Source: Nonomuraea sp. PA05 (GTDB lineage: Bacteria; Actinomycetota; Actinomycetes; Streptosporangiales; Streptosporangiaceae). Taken from it: a stretch of 64,000 nucleotides of DNA. Each line of letters starts with the position of its first letter. Within the stretch, counting starts at the first letter, position 1. Position numbers and translations under genes: made by a program. Shown here one piece after another: positions 41,289-50,863 of the stretch. Location of the stretch: positions 16,024 through 80,023 of the forward strand of contig NZ_VSEY01000052.1 of the NCBI RefSeq assembly GCF_008086045.1, read 5' to 3'. The notes beneath the pieces are model-generated. The model saw only the letters and a list, made by a program, of their open reading frames with translations. It had not been told where the DNA came from and did not search any database.

Positions 41289-43825
41289 AGAACCTGCGTA
41301 CCTGCGACCTGACCGACCCCCTCGGCCTTGAGGCCACCCGTCCCGCGCTGAGCTGGCAGCTCACGGACGCCACCGCGCAGACCGCCTACCACGTCCAGGT
41401 GGCGGGTCTGTGGGACAGCGGCGAGGTGGAGTCGGCCGACCAGCGGGTGCTCTACGGCGGCGAGCCGCTGACGAGCGGGACCGCCGCACGCTGGCGGGTC
41501 CGGGTGCGCGACGCGGACGGCGCCTGGTCGGGCTGGAGCCGGGAGGCGAGCTTCGAGCTGGGCCTGCTCTCCCCGGACGACTGGAGCGCCGCCTGGATCA
41601 CCCACCCCGACTGGTACGACGAGAACGACGATCCGCGCGTCGGCGAGGGGCGCCCGCTGCCGCTGCTGGCAGGCGAGTTCACCCTGGCCGCTCCCCCGGT
41701 GAGCGCCCGGCTGCACGTCGCGGGCCTGGGCGTGTACGTGGCGTCGGTGAACGGCGCGCCGGTGACCGACGCGGTGCTGGAGCCGCCGTACTCGGACTTC
41801 ACCCAGCGGGTCGTGTGCGCGACGCACGACGTGACGGCGCTGCTGCGCGAGGGCCGCAACGCGATCGGCGTCGCGCTGGGCCCGGGCATCGCGCACGTGT
41901 TCCCGCACCAGGACCGCTACATGAAGTTCTTCGGCTCCCAGGCCGCCCCCAGGGCGATCGCGCAGCTGGAGGTGAGCTACGCCGACGGCACGACCGGCCG
42001 GTTCGTCACGGGCGCCGACTGGCTGGCCACCGAGGGGCCGACCACCCGCTCGCACTGGTACGGCGGCGAGGACCACGACGCCCGCCTGGAGCTCCCCGGA
42101 TGGGACGCCCCCGGCACGGACCGCTCCTCCTGGCGCCCGGTGACCGTCCGGCCCGAGGGCACCGATATGTTGCGGTCGCGGGCGTGCCCGCCGATCAGGA
42201 TCACCGAGCGGCTGCCCGCGACGGGCAAGCTCGTCGCCACGGACGGCACGGCCGTCTTCGACGTCGGCGCGGTCACGGCCGGCTGGCCGGAGCTGCGGCT
42301 CGACCTCCCGGCGGGCCGCTACCTGCGGCTGCTGCCCGGCGACCAGCTCGACGCGTTCGGCCGCGTGGTGCAGTCGAAGCCGACGACCGGCGCGCCGATC
42401 TTCAGCACGTACGTCACCAAGGACGGCCCGCAGACCTGGCACCCGAGCTTCCGCTACGACGGCTTCCGCTACGTCGAGGTCCAGGGCCTGCCCGAGCACG
42501 TCGGCGCCGACGCAGTCACGGCGCTGGTGCTGCGCGCCGACAACGAGCACGTCGGCCGGTTCGAGACGTCCCGCCCGCTGATCGACGACATCCACCGGAT
42601 CATCGACCGCGCGGTGCGCGGCAACATGTACAGCGTCCTGACCGACTGCCCGCACCGGGAGAAGCTGGGCTGGCTGGAGCAGGCCCACCTGCTGTTCGAC
42701 GTCGTCGCCTACAACTACGACGTGGCCGCCTACTGCCGCGAGCTGCTGGCCGGCATCGCCGAGGCGCAGACCGGGGAAGGGCTCGTGCCGGACACCGCGC
42801 CCGAGTACGTGGTGTTCGAGGGCGCGTTCAGGGACGACCCGAACTGGGGCGGCGCCCTGATCCGCATGCCGTGGCAGATCTACCGCTGGTACGGCGACAC
42901 CACGGCCATGGCGCGGCACTACGACGCGATGAACCGCTACCTGGACTACCTGACGGGCAAGGCCGAGAACGGCATACTCGGGCACGGGCTCGGCGACTGG
43001 TTCGGCCTGGACGACTCGACGCCCGTTCCGCTGGTGTCCACGTGGGGCTACTGGCGGGCGGCGGCCACGATGGCGAAGGTCGCCGGCGTGCTCGGCCGCG
43101 ACGACGACGCCAAGCGGTTCCGCGCGCTGACGGACACGATCTCCGCCGCGTTCACCGGCGCGTTCCGTCAGGACGACGGCGGCTTCGGCGGGCAGGCGTC
43201 GCAGGTCTTCGCGCTGGACATGGGCGTCGTCCCCGACGAACTGGCGCCCGGCGCGCTCGACCGGCTCAGCCGGGACGTGCGCGACGGCGCCCTCACGGTC
43301 GGCGAGATCGCCCTGCCCGCCCTCTACCAGGTGCTGACCAGGGCCGGACGGCACGAGGAGCTGTGGGGGTTCGCCAACTCCACCAGCCATCCGAGCTACG
43401 GCTACCAGGTGCGGCACGGCGCCACCGCGCTCACCGAGGCGTGGGACGGGCCGACGCGCGGCCTCTCCCAGAACCACTACATGCTGGGCGCCATCGACGC
43501 CTGGTTCTACCGGGGGCTCGGCGGCATCGGCCAGGCGCCCGGCTCGAACGGCTTCCGCCGCCTGATCGTCGCGCCCGCCGCGCCCGGCGATCTGGAGTCG
43601 GTGCGGGCGGCGACGCGGACGCCGTACGGGCAGGTGGGGGTGTCGTGGCAGCGGTCGGACGGCGAGTTCGCGCTGGAGGTGGAGGTGCCGCCGGGCTCGT
43701 CGGCCGAGGTGCGGCTGCCCGACCTGGGGCTGACCCGGCACACCGCGCCCGAGGGAGCGGTCGCGGTGGGCGAGCGGGCCTGGCAGGTGCGCGCCGGGCA
43801 ATGGACGTTCGGGGCGACCAAGTGA
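41285..43825 (+). CDS. GH78-type alpha-L-rhamnosidase, second copy
   Basis: The protein has 846 residues from GTG 41285, overlapping the GH29 stop. It has an N-terminal fibronectin-like domain (DPLGLEATRPALSWQLTD), beta-sandwich domains (LHVAGLGVYVASVNGAPVTD and FQ-like strands ending FRYDGFRYVEVQG) and the (alpha/alpha)6 barrel. The barrel motifs are SVLTDCPHREKLGWLEQAHL, GLGDWFGLDDS and VRHGATALTEAWDG, which hold the acidic catalytic residues. It is only moderately similar to the rhamnosidase at 27.3 kb and has a different WFGLDDS loop, so the two probably act on different rhamnose linkages. No signal peptide is present. Confidence 0.9.
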   Translation: MKNLRTCDLTDPLGLEATRPALSWQLTDATAQTAYHVQVAGLWDSGEVESADQRVLYGGEPLTSGTAARWRVRVRDADGAWSGWSREASFELGLLSPDDWSAAWITHPDWYDENDDPRVGEGRPLPLLAGEFTLAAPPVSARLHVAGLGVYVASVNGAPVTDAVLEPPYSDFTQRVVCATHDVTALLREGRNAIGVALGPGIAHVFPHQDRYMKFFGSQAAPRAIAQLEVSYADGTTGRFVTGADWLATEGPTTRSHWYGGEDHDARLELPGWDAPGTDRSSWRPVTVRPEGTDMLRSRACPPIRITERLPATGKLVATDGTAVFDVGAVTAGWPELRLDLPAGRYLRLLPGDQLDAFGRVVQSKPTTGAPIFSTYVTKDGPQTWHPSFRYDGFRYVEVQGLPEHVGADAVTALVLRADNEHVGRFETSRPLIDDIHRIIDRAVRGNMYSVLTDCPHREKLGWLEQAHLLFDVVAYNYDVAAYCRELLAGIAEAQTGEGLVPDTAPEYVVFEGAFRDDPNWGGALIRMPWQIYRWYGDTTAMARHYDAMNRYLDYLTGKAENGILGHGLGDWFGLDDSTPVPLVSTWGYWRAAATMAKVAGVLGRDDDAKRFRALTDTISAAFTGAFRQDDGGFGGQASQVFALDMGVVPDELAPGALDRLSRDVRDGALTVGEIALPALYQVLTRAGRHEELWGFANSTSHPSYGYQVRHGATALTEAWDGPTRGLSQNHYMLGAIDAWFYRGLGGIGQAPGSNGFRRLIVAPAAPGDLESVRAATRTPYGQVGVSWQRSDGEFALEVEVPPGSSAEVRLPDLGLTRHTAPEGAVAVGERAWQVRAGQWTFGATK

Positions 43826-44814
43826 ACGGTTACGACGCCTCCCGCGTCAGGACCCCGCACAAGGCGGACCGCCTCCTCGTCGGCCCGTCCGGCGAGCCGG
43901 GCCGCTTCGACTCCCTCTTCGTGGACTGCCCGTTCGTCTGCTCCGACGGCGGCGAGTACCTCATGACGTACGTCGGCTTCGACGGCACCGGCTACCAGAC
44001 CGCGCTGAGCCGATCGCCCGACCTGGCGACCTGGTCCCCGGGCGAGGTGGTCCTCCCGCGCGACCCCGAGCATCCGTACCGGCGCTACAACGCCGCGCTC
44101 ACCTCGATCGTGCGCGACAACCGGCTGCACTCCGACGGCCAGGTGACCTGGCTGGACGGCCGGGCGGTGGGCACGTACCACGCCTACCCGGAGCCCGGCA
44201 TGGAGACGGGCGCGGCGATCATCGGGTTCTGCGTCAGCGACGACCTGCGGAGCTGGCAGGACACCGGCTCGGTACTGCGCCCGCAGGACGGCGGCGCCTG
44301 GGAGCGCGGCGGCCTCTACAAGTCGTGGCTGCTGCGCCACGACGGCCTCTACTACTGCTTCTACAACGCCAAGAACCGCACCTACGACGGCTGGCGCGAG
44401 CAGATCGGCTACGCCGTCTCCCCCGACCTCGAACGCTGGGAACGGCCGCGCTCCACCCCGATCGTGCCGAACGGCGGGCTCGGCTCGTTCGACGAGCGCT
44501 TCGCCTCCGACCCGTGCGTGCTGCGCGACGGCGACTGGTGGGTGATGTTCTACTTCGGGCTCTCCTTCGACGGGCACGCCCGCGAGGGGTACGCGGTCTC
44601 GCGCGACCTGCGTACCTGGGAGAAGAGCGACGAGATCCTCGTGGACGTGGGGCCGCCGGGGTCGGCCGACGACACGTACGCGCACAAGCCGGCCGTCGTC
44701 GCCCGGGACGGCCGCCTGCACCACTTCTACACGGCGGTGCGGCGGGTGGAGCCGTACCGGGTCGGTGAGCAACCGATGACCGAGCTGCGCGGGATCTCCG
44801 TGGCCCGGTCGTGA
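43822..44814 (+). CDS. GH43/GH130-clan five-bladed beta-propeller glycosidase
   Basis: The protein has 330 residues from GTG 43822, overlapping the GH78 stop. Repeated propeller blades are visible, each with Asp/Glu-bearing loops: SLFVDCPFVCSDGGEYLMTY, ALSRSPDLATWSPGEVV, GFCVSDDLRSWQDTG, GYAVSPDLERWERP and DPCVLRDGDWWVMFY. This is the pattern of the GH32/43/62/68/117/130 superfamily and is closest in style to bacterial GH43-like or unclassified proteins. An arabinofuranosidase or related activity is likely but not provable by eye. No signal peptide is seen. It is the last gene of the coupled run; the following GH28 starts 28 bases later with its own strong ribosome-binding site. Confidence 0.75.
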   Translation: MNGYDASRVRTPHKADRLLVGPSGEPGRFDSLFVDCPFVCSDGGEYLMTYVGFDGTGYQTALSRSPDLATWSPGEVVLPRDPEHPYRRYNAALTSIVRDNRLHSDGQVTWLDGRAVGTYHAYPEPGMETGAAIIGFCVSDDLRSWQDTGSVLRPQDGGAWERGGLYKSWLLRHDGLYYCFYNAKNRTYDGWREQIGYAVSPDLERWERPRSTPIVPNGGLGSFDERFASDPCVLRDGDWWVMFYFGLSFDGHAREGYAVSRDLRTWEKSDEILVDVGPPGSADDTYAHKPAVVARDGRLHHFYTAVRRVEPYRVGEQPMTELRGISVARS

Positions 44815-44842
44815 CCCCCCAACCATGCGACGGAGGACATCC

Positions 44843-46309
44843 ATGCAGCCATCACCCGCGCACTCACGCAGGCGTTTCCTGGCCCTGGCGGCGGGCGCCG
44901 GCGGCGCCCTTTTGACCGCCCCGGCGGCATATGCCCAGGCCACGGGCGTCGCAGGCGCGACTGGCTCGGCGAGTGCGGCAGGCCCGGCCGCCGAGGCCGC
45001 CGAGGCCGCTCAGGCCGCTGCGGCGTGGGCGCGCGTGCCTGCCATCCGCCGCCGCATCCGCCCGCCCCGCTTCCCTTCCCGCACCTTCCCCATCACCGGC
45101 CACGGGGCCGTCGGCGACGGGACGACGAAGTGCACGCAGGCGTTCCGTGAGGCCGTCGAGGCGTGCGCGGCGGCGGGCGGCGGCCGGGTGCTGGTGCCCG
45201 CCGGCATCTGGCTGACCGGCGCGATCCACCTGGCCGACAACGTCGAGCTGCACCTGGAGGCGGACGCGACGATCCGCTTCAGCCGCGACCCCGCCGACTA
45301 CCTGCCGGTGGTGTTCACCCGGTACGAGGGCATCGAGCTGATGAACTACTCCCCGTTCATCTACGCCCACGGCCGCACCAACGTGGCGATCACCGGCTCG
45401 GGCGTGATCGACGGTCAGGCCGACGCCACCCACTGGTGGGACTGGTCGAGCGACCCCGCCCCGTCCGAGGGCCCGGACAAGAAGCTGCTGGCCCAGCAGG
45501 CCGAGAGCGGCGTCCCGGTGGCGGAGCGGGTCTTCGGCGAGGGCCACTACCTGCGGCCGAACCTCATCCAGCTCTACCGCTGCCGCAACGTGCTCATCGA
45601 GGGCGTGACGGTCAGGGACTCCCCGATGTGGAACATCCACCCGGTCCTGTGCGAGAACGTCACCATCCGCGGGATCACCGTGGACAGCCCGCGCGGCCCC
45701 AACAACGACGGCTGCGACCCGGAGTCGTGCGTGGACGTGCTGATCGAGCGGTGCGAGTTCAACACGGGCGACGACTGCGTGGCGATCAAGGCGGGCAAGA
45801 ACGCCGACGGCCGCCGGGTGAACGAGCCGTCCATGAACGTGCTGGTCGACTCGTGCGTGATGCGCGACGGCAACGGCGGCGTGACGGTCGGCAGCGAGAC
45901 GACCGGCGGGGTGCGCTGGGTGTTCGCGTGGAACTGCACGATGAGCAGCGCCCGGCTGGAGCGGGCGATCCGGATCAAGACGAACCCGGAGCGCGGCGGC
46001 TACGTGAAGGACCTGTACTTCAAGGACATCACGGTGGGGCAGGCGGCCGACTCCGTCGTCGAGGTGGCGCTCAACTACGAGAACAAGCACACCGGCCCCT
46101 ATTTCCCGGACGTCGGCACGATCGACATCCGGGGCCTGCGGGCGGGCACGGCGCCCAGGGCGTTCTACCTGATCGGCAACCCGGGTAACCCGATCAAGGG
46201 CGTGCGGGTGAGCAACAGCGTGTTCGAGCAGATGGCGGAGGCCGACGTGGTGACCGACGTCAGCGGCTTCGAGCTGCGCAACGTGTGGGTGAACGGCCGC
46301 CGCGTGTAG
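44843..46309 (+). CDS. GH28 polygalacturonase with Tat signal, exported
   Basis: The protein has 488 residues from ATG 44843, with GGAGGAC at 44831-44837; the in-frame ATG at 44825 has no site. A twin-arginine signal (SRRRFLALAAGAGGALL) and an Ala-rich linker precede the beta-helix. GH28 motifs are GPNNDGCDPESC, TGDDCVAIKAGKNADGR, GGVTVGSETTGGVRW and RAIRIKTNPERGG, here with the classical RIK. It resembles the cytoplasmic GH28 at 22 kb in the N-terminal half (ATIRFSRDPADYLPVVFTR) but is exported, so the pair divides the work between outside and inside. It probably helps the PL1 lyase make fragments for import. Confidence 0.92.
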   Translation: MQPSPAHSRRRFLALAAGAGGALLTAPAAYAQATGVAGATGSASAAGPAAEAAEAAQAAAAWARVPAIRRRIRPPRFPSRTFPITGHGAVGDGTTKCTQAFREAVEACAAAGGGRVLVPAGIWLTGAIHLADNVELHLEADATIRFSRDPADYLPVVFTRYEGIELMNYSPFIYAHGRTNVAITGSGVIDGQADATHWWDWSSDPAPSEGPDKKLLAQQAESGVPVAERVFGEGHYLRPNLIQLYRCRNVLIEGVTVRDSPMWNIHPVLCENVTIRGITVDSPRGPNNDGCDPESCVDVLIERCEFNTGDDCVAIKAGKNADGRRVNEPSMNVLVDSCVMRDGNGGVTVGSETTGGVRWVFAWNCTMSSARLERAIRIKTNPERGGYVKDLYFKDITVGQAADSVVEVALNYENKHTGPYFPDVGTIDIRGLRAGTAPRAFYLIGNPGNPIKGVRVSNSVFEQMAEADVVTDVSGFELRNVWVNGRRV

Positions 46310-46320
46310 AACTCAACCAG

Positions 46321-49300
46321 ATGGCCGCCGCGATCATCCAACCTGTCATGGGGAACGCGCTCATCGACGGGGATCCGCAGCGGCTCGGCGAATACTGGCT
46401 GGCCGGCCGCCTGGGGGCGGGCGGCCAGGGGGTCGTCTACGAAGGTTACGACCCTGACGGGACCCGGGTCGCGATCAAGGTGCTGAGCGGCGACCCCGTC
46501 AGGGATCCCGGGCTGCGCGACGGGATGGTGAAGGAGGCGGTCTCGGCGCAGCGGGTGGCCTCGTTCTGCACGGCCCGGGTGCTGGACGCGGACCTGGAGG
46601 GGCCGCGGCCGTACATCGTCAGCGAGTACGTCGAGGGCCGCAGCCTGCGCTCGGCCGGCCGCACCTTCGAGGGCGGCGAGCTGCACCGCCTGGCCACGGC
46701 GATCGCGACGGCGCTGACCGCCATCCACGACGCGGGCGTGGTGCACCGCGACCTCAAGCCCGACAACGTGCTGCTCGGCCCCGACGGCCCGCGCGTGATC
46801 GACTTCGGGATCGCCCGCACGCTGGAGATGTCCCTCACCTCGACGGGCCTGGTCAAGGGCACGCCCGGGTACATGGCGCCCGAGGTGTTCTCCGGCGAGC
46901 GGGCGGGGCCGGCCGCCGACGTGTTCGCGTGGGGCGCGGTCGTGTGGTTCGCCGCGACCGGGCGTGACCCGTTCACCGGGGAGTCGCTCGGCGCGGTCAT
47001 GCACCGCGTGCTCTCCCACGACCCCGACCTGGACGTGCTGCCCGACTCGCTGCGCGAGCAGGTGCGGGCGGCGTTGTCGAAGGAGCCGGGGCAGCGGCCG
47101 TCGGCACGCGGGCTGCTGCTCAGCCTGGTCAGCGGCGGAAGCGGCGGTCTGAACGCGCCAAGCCTGCTCGGCGACGGCAGCGACGGCAACAGCGCGGGTG
47201 GCGGCAACGGCGCAGGTGACGGCAACGGCGCAGGTGACGGCAACGGCGCGGGCGGCGGCAACAGCGCGAGTGGCGGCGCCGGGAAGCTCGACACGCCGCG
47301 CCTGCTGGCCCTGGGCGCCGGCGACGGCCGCCGGGTCGGCACCCCCGCCGACGATCCCGCGCTCGGCGTGCTGGCCGAGGACGCCTACGCGCTGCTCGCG
47401 CCCGAGGACAAGGAGCTGGCGCCCGAGCTGTTCCTGCGCCTGATCACGGTGAGCGACGAGGGCGAGCTGGCGCTGCGCCGCCCGCGCAGGTCCGAGCTGC
47501 CGGACGGGGTGGAGCGGGTGGTGGCCGCGTTCCCGTACCTCGTCTCCGGCACCGACCCCGTACGGCTGCTGCGCCCGGCCCTGCCGCTGGCGTGGCCGCG
47601 GCTGCGCGCCTGGATCGAGGCCGACAGGGACGGGCTGGCCGTGCACCGCCGCATCAGCGCGGCGGTCGGCCGCTGGCAGGAGCACGGCCGCAGGGACGGC
47701 GACCTGTTCTCGGGCAGCACCCTGGACGACGCGCTGAGCTGGGCCGCGGCCGGGCGCAGGCACATCACGCTCACCCCGGCGGAGCGGGACTTCCTCGCGG
47801 CGGGCGCCGCGCTCACCCGGCGCCGTTCCCGCCGTACCCGGCTGGCCGCGGTGGGGCTGGCCGTGCTGCTGGTGCTCGCGCTGGCGGCGGGCGGGCTGGC
47901 CGTGTGGCAGAGCCGGACGCTGGCGGAGCAGGGCGCCAAGCTGGCGCAGCAGCGCGACGCCGCCGAGTCGGCCCGGCTGGCCGCCGCCGCCGACGCGGTA
48001 CGCGGCCAGGATCCGGTGCTCGGCATGCTGCTCAGCGCAGAGGCCGGCCGTCTGTCAGCCACCGACGAGGCCAGGTCCAGCCTGCTCGCCTCGGCCGCCG
48101 ACCCCGCCACGGCGGCCTTCCGCGACCCGGACACCGGCCCCGACGTGGTCCGCGCGCTCACCTCCGACGGCCGCTCGCTGGTCAGTGTCAGCCCGGACGA
48201 GGTCAAGGTGTGGGACGTGGCGACCGGCGAGCGGACCGGCGGCTTCACCGGGCTGCCCGGCCGGCGGGTGCGCCAGGTGGCGGTCAGCGCGGACGGCCGG
48301 CTGCTGGCCATCGCCGACGTCGAGGGCGTCGGGGTCTGGGAACCGGCGACGGGACGGGCCGTGGGCAAGCGGCTGAGCGCCCCCGACGAGATCGAGCTGT
48401 CCGTGCTGTTCAGCGGCGGACGGCTGGTGGTGTCGATCGGGCAGGCCAAGTACGTCTACGACTGGCTCACCGGGAAGTCGATCCCGCTGCCCACGATGGA
48501 GCAGGTGGCCGTGCATCCGGGCGGCGGCTACGCCGTGGCCGGGCGCGGGCTGTGGATGCTGCCGTCGGGCAAGGCGGGCTCCGGCTACCCCGACGTGTGC
48601 GCGCACTGCCACAGCGTGCCCGTCTTCAGCCCCGACGGCCGGACCCTGGCCATCAGCCAGGACTCCGGCCTGATCCTGTACGACACCCGCACGCGTGAGG
48701 AACTGCGCACGATCGACGGCTGGCAGCCGGGCGCGCTGCCGGTCTTCAGCCAGGACGGCAAGCTGCTCGCGGGCATCGGCACGACGGTCACCGTCTGGCG
48801 GCTGGACGCCGACGAGCCGCTGCTGCTCAAGCGCGAGCCGCAGGACCCGGCGAGCGCGGGGGCGTTCGGCCCCACCGGCCTGCGTTACCTGAGCGACGAC
48901 ACGGTCGTCACGCTGAAGCCGAACCCGCGCGCCGCCGACGAGCTGGACTCGGTGCGGCTCAGCGCCGACGGCCGCGTCCTGGCCACCCACGCGCTCGGCT
49001 CCGACAGCGTCACGCTGAACGGCGAGGGCCGCCCGGCCGGCGCGTTCGACGACTACGACAGCGAGCTGACCATGAGCGGCGACGGCCGGCTCCTGGCGAT
49101 CAGGCGCGGCGAGGGCGTCGCCGTGCGTGACTCGGCGACCTGGCGTGAGCTGGCCGGCCTCACCCCCGGCTTCGCCGACCTCTGGGAGACGAACGCCGCC
49201 CTGCCCACGCCGAGGGGCCTGTGGACGGCCGGCGAGAAGGCGTTCACGCTGTGGGCGCTGCCGGGCGGGGGGCGGCTCAAGCAGGTGCCCAGGCCGCGGC

Positions 49301-49869
49301 TGCTCGGCTGGGCCGCCGGAGCGGACGGGCGGCTGGTCGGGCTGAACGCCGACCAGTCGCGCGTGGTGGACCTGGAGAGCGGCAAGCCGGTCGGGGCGCG
49401 GCTGACACTGCCGGCGCAGTCCGACGAGGTCTGGTTCAGTGCCGACCTGAAGCTGGTCGCGGTGAACTTCGCCGGCAGGGTGGGCGTCTGGGACGTCGCC
49501 ACGGGGGCGCAGTCCGGCGGCTGGCTGCGGATCGGCGGCGCGGCGTGGGACGCGGCGTTCTCCGCCGACGGCCGGCTGCTCGCGATCGCCGCCCAGGACG
49601 AGACGCTCACCCTGTGGGACGTGCGGCAGGGGCGGCGGATCGGGCCCGAGGTGGTGCTCTCGGAGGCGGCCCGCTCGGTGGCCTTCGCCGCCGGCTCGGG
49701 CGAGCTGGTCGCCATCGGCCGCGACGGCCGGCTGACCAGGCTGCCCACGGGCGTCGCGCGGCTGGCCGAGGCGGCGTGCGCGCGGGCGGGCCGCGCCCTC
49801 ACGCAGGCGGAGTGGCGCCGCTACCTGCCCGACCGGCCCTTCGAGCGGAGCTGCCCTTCCGATGGCTGA
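46321..49869 (+). CDS. Membrane-anchored Ser/Thr protein kinase with WD40-like sensor domain
   Basis: The protein has about 1182 residues. The start is uncertain: ATG 46321 is chosen because it follows the GH28 stop, with ATG 46348 possible and neither having a clear site. The kinase domain (~25-280) has GAGGQGVVYEG, Lys53 in VAIKVL, HRDLKPDN (Asp144), DFGIA at 161 and GTPGYMAPE. A Gly/Asn/Asp linker made of an 18-bp repeat follows. A domain often seen in such proteins (~340-490) precedes a transmembrane helix (~505-527, AAVGLAVLLVLALAAGGLAVW), then a ~650-residue repeat region with WD40-type strands (VKVWDVATGERTGG, LTLWDVRQGRRIG). The extracytoplasmic or cytosolic side of the propeller is not resolved. 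Its substrates are unknown. Confidence 0.9.
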   Translation: MAAAIIQPVMGNALIDGDPQRLGEYWLAGRLGAGGQGVVYEGYDPDGTRVAIKVLSGDPVRDPGLRDGMVKEAVSAQRVASFCTARVLDADLEGPRPYIVSEYVEGRSLRSAGRTFEGGELHRLATAIATALTAIHDAGVVHRDLKPDNVLLGPDGPRVIDFGIARTLEMSLTSTGLVKGTPGYMAPEVFSGERAGPAADVFAWGAVVWFAATGRDPFTGESLGAVMHRVLSHDPDLDVLPDSLREQVRAALSKEPGQRPSARGLLLSLVSGGSGGLNAPSLLGDGSDGNSAGGGNGAGDGNGAGDGNGAGGGNSASGGAGKLDTPRLLALGAGDGRRVGTPADDPALGVLAEDAYALLAPEDKELAPELFLRLITVSDEGELALRRPRRSELPDGVERVVAAFPYLVSGTDPVRLLRPALPLAWPRLRAWIEADRDGLAVHRRISAAVGRWQEHGRRDGDLFSGSTLDDALSWAAAGRRHITLTPAERDFLAAGAALTRRRSRRTRLAAVGLAVLLVLALAAGGLAVWQSRTLAEQGAKLAQQRDAAESARLAAAADAVRGQDPVLGMLLSAEAGRLSATDEARSSLLASAADPATAAFRDPDTGPDVVRALTSDGRSLVSVSPDEVKVWDVATGERTGGFTGLPGRRVRQVAVSADGRLLAIADVEGVGVWEPATGRAVGKRLSAPDEIELSVLFSGGRLVVSIGQAKYVYDWLTGKSIPLPTMEQVAVHPGGGYAVAGRGLWMLPSGKAGSGYPDVCAHCHSVPVFSPDGRTLAISQDSGLILYDTRTREELRTIDGWQPGALPVFSQDGKLLAGIGTTVTVWRLDADEPLLLKREPQDPASAGAFGPTGLRYLSDDTVVTLKPNPRAADELDSVRLSADGRVLATHALGSDSVTLNGEGRPAGAFDDYDSELTMSGDGRLLAIRRGEGVAVRDSATWRELAGLTPGFADLWETNAALPTPRGLWTAGEKAFTLWALPGGGRLKQVPRPRLLGWAAGADGRLVGLNADQSRVVDLESGKPVGARLTLPAQSDEVWFSADLKLVAVNFAGRVGVWDVATGAQSGGWLRIGGAAWDAAFSADGRLLAIAAQDETLTLWDVRQGRRIGPEVVLSEAARSVAFAAGSGELVAIGRDGRLTRLPTGVARLAEAACARAGRALTQAEWRRYLPDRPFERSCPSDG
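47185..47274 (+). repeat. 18-bp tandem repeat in the kinase linker (five units)
   Basis: Units at 47185, 47203, 47221, 47239 and 47257 follow ggcaacggcgcaggtgac and encode GNGAGD-type hexapeptides. The two central units are identical. It is a disordered Gly/Asn linker between the kinase and the rest of the protein, likely variable in length between strains. Confidence 0.9.
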
Positions 49870-49918
49870 TCTTCATCGGGTACGCTCCCGAGCCGATCCC
49901 CGTGAGGAGCGACCCCGG

Positions 49919-50863
49919 ATGAACTTAGCGATCCGTTCGACCGCCGCCGCGGTTCTGACCCTGGTGACCACCGCCTGTACCGCCGCGCAGCCCCCGGCGA
50001 AGCCGGAGCTGAGCACGATCAAGGTGGGCGTCATGCCCACGGCCGACGCCGCGCCGCTGTTCGTCGCCATCGGCAAGGGCTACTTCGAGCAGGAGGGCCT
50101 GGAGGTGCAGCCGGTGGTCGGCACCGGCGCCGGCGCCCTGATCCCGCAGATGGAGGCGGGGATGGTGGATCTGGCGCAGACCGACTACGTGACCACCATC
50201 CTGGCCGGCGACCACGGCAAGCAGGTCAAGGTCATCGCCGAGACGGCGCAAGCCGGCCCGGCCAGCTACGCCCTCGTCGTCGCGAAGGACTCGAAGATCG
50301 AATCCCTCGCGGATCTCAAGGGCGAGAAGGTCGGGGTCAACAACCTCAACAGCGCCGCCACGCTCAGCGTCACCGCCATGCTGGAGGACGCCGGGATGGA
50401 CGCCGAGGACGTCAAGTTCGTCGAGAGGCCGTTCCCCGAGATGGCGGACACGATCGCCGCCGGGAAGCTGGACGCCGCGTGGCTGGCCGAGCCGTACCTG
50501 TCCAGCAGCGCGGCGCGGGGCTTGGTGCGCGCGGTTCCCGACGTCGCGCCTGGCCGCTTCACCGACCTGCCGACCAGTGGCTGGATGGCGACGGACGAGT
50601 GGCGGTCGAACCACCCGGCGACGCTGGCCGCCTTCCGTCGCGGGCTCGCCAAGGGCCTGCGCGCCGCCGCCGACCGCAAGGAGGTGGAGGCGGTGCTGCC
50701 GAAGTACACGAAGATCGACGCGGAGTCGGCCCGCGACGTGTCGCTGGGCGCCTTCCCCACCGTGCTGGACCCGCAGCGGCTGCAGCGGGTGGCCGATCTG
50801 ATGAAGCGGCACGGCTACCTCAGGGGCTCCGTGGACGTCCGCGAGCTGATCGCCGCGCCCTGA
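49919..50863 (+). CDS. NMT1/SsuA-type ABC substrate-binding lipoprotein, orphan
   Basis: The protein has 314 residues from ATG 49919, with GAGGAG upstream. The signal peptide ends at VTTAC, an atypical lipobox, so lipoprotein status is probable. The fold is that of NMT1/THI5-like and SsuA/TauA binding proteins: KVGVMPTADAAPLFVAIGKG, GAGALIPQMEAGMVDLAQTDY, SLADLKGEKVGVNNLNSAA and AGKLDAAWLAEPYLSSS. Relatives bind sulfonates, nitrate, pyrimidine precursors or aromatic acids. No permease or ATPase gene is adjacent; the kinase gene upstream ends 49 bases before it. The 3' end overlaps the convergent membrane-protein gene by 49 bases. The ligand is unknown. Confidence 0.87.
   Translation: MNLAIRSTAAAVLTLVTTACTAAQPPAKPELSTIKVGVMPTADAAPLFVAIGKGYFEQEGLEVQPVVGTGAGALIPQMEAGMVDLAQTDYVTTILAGDHGKQVKVIAETAQAGPASYALVVAKDSKIESLADLKGEKVGVNNLNSAATLSVTAMLEDAGMDAEDVKFVERPFPEMADTIAAGKLDAAWLAEPYLSSSAARGLVRAVPDVAPGRFTDLPTSGWMATDEWRSNHPATLAAFRRGLAKGLRAAADRKEVEAVLPKYTKIDAESARDVSLGAFPTVLDPQRLQRVADLMKRHGYLRGSVDVRELIAAP

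Noticed and set aside
41216..43801. An 860-codon open frame on the minus strand opposite the second GH78 gene
   Set aside because: It mirrors a well-supported gene and has no recognisable motif or ribosome-binding site.
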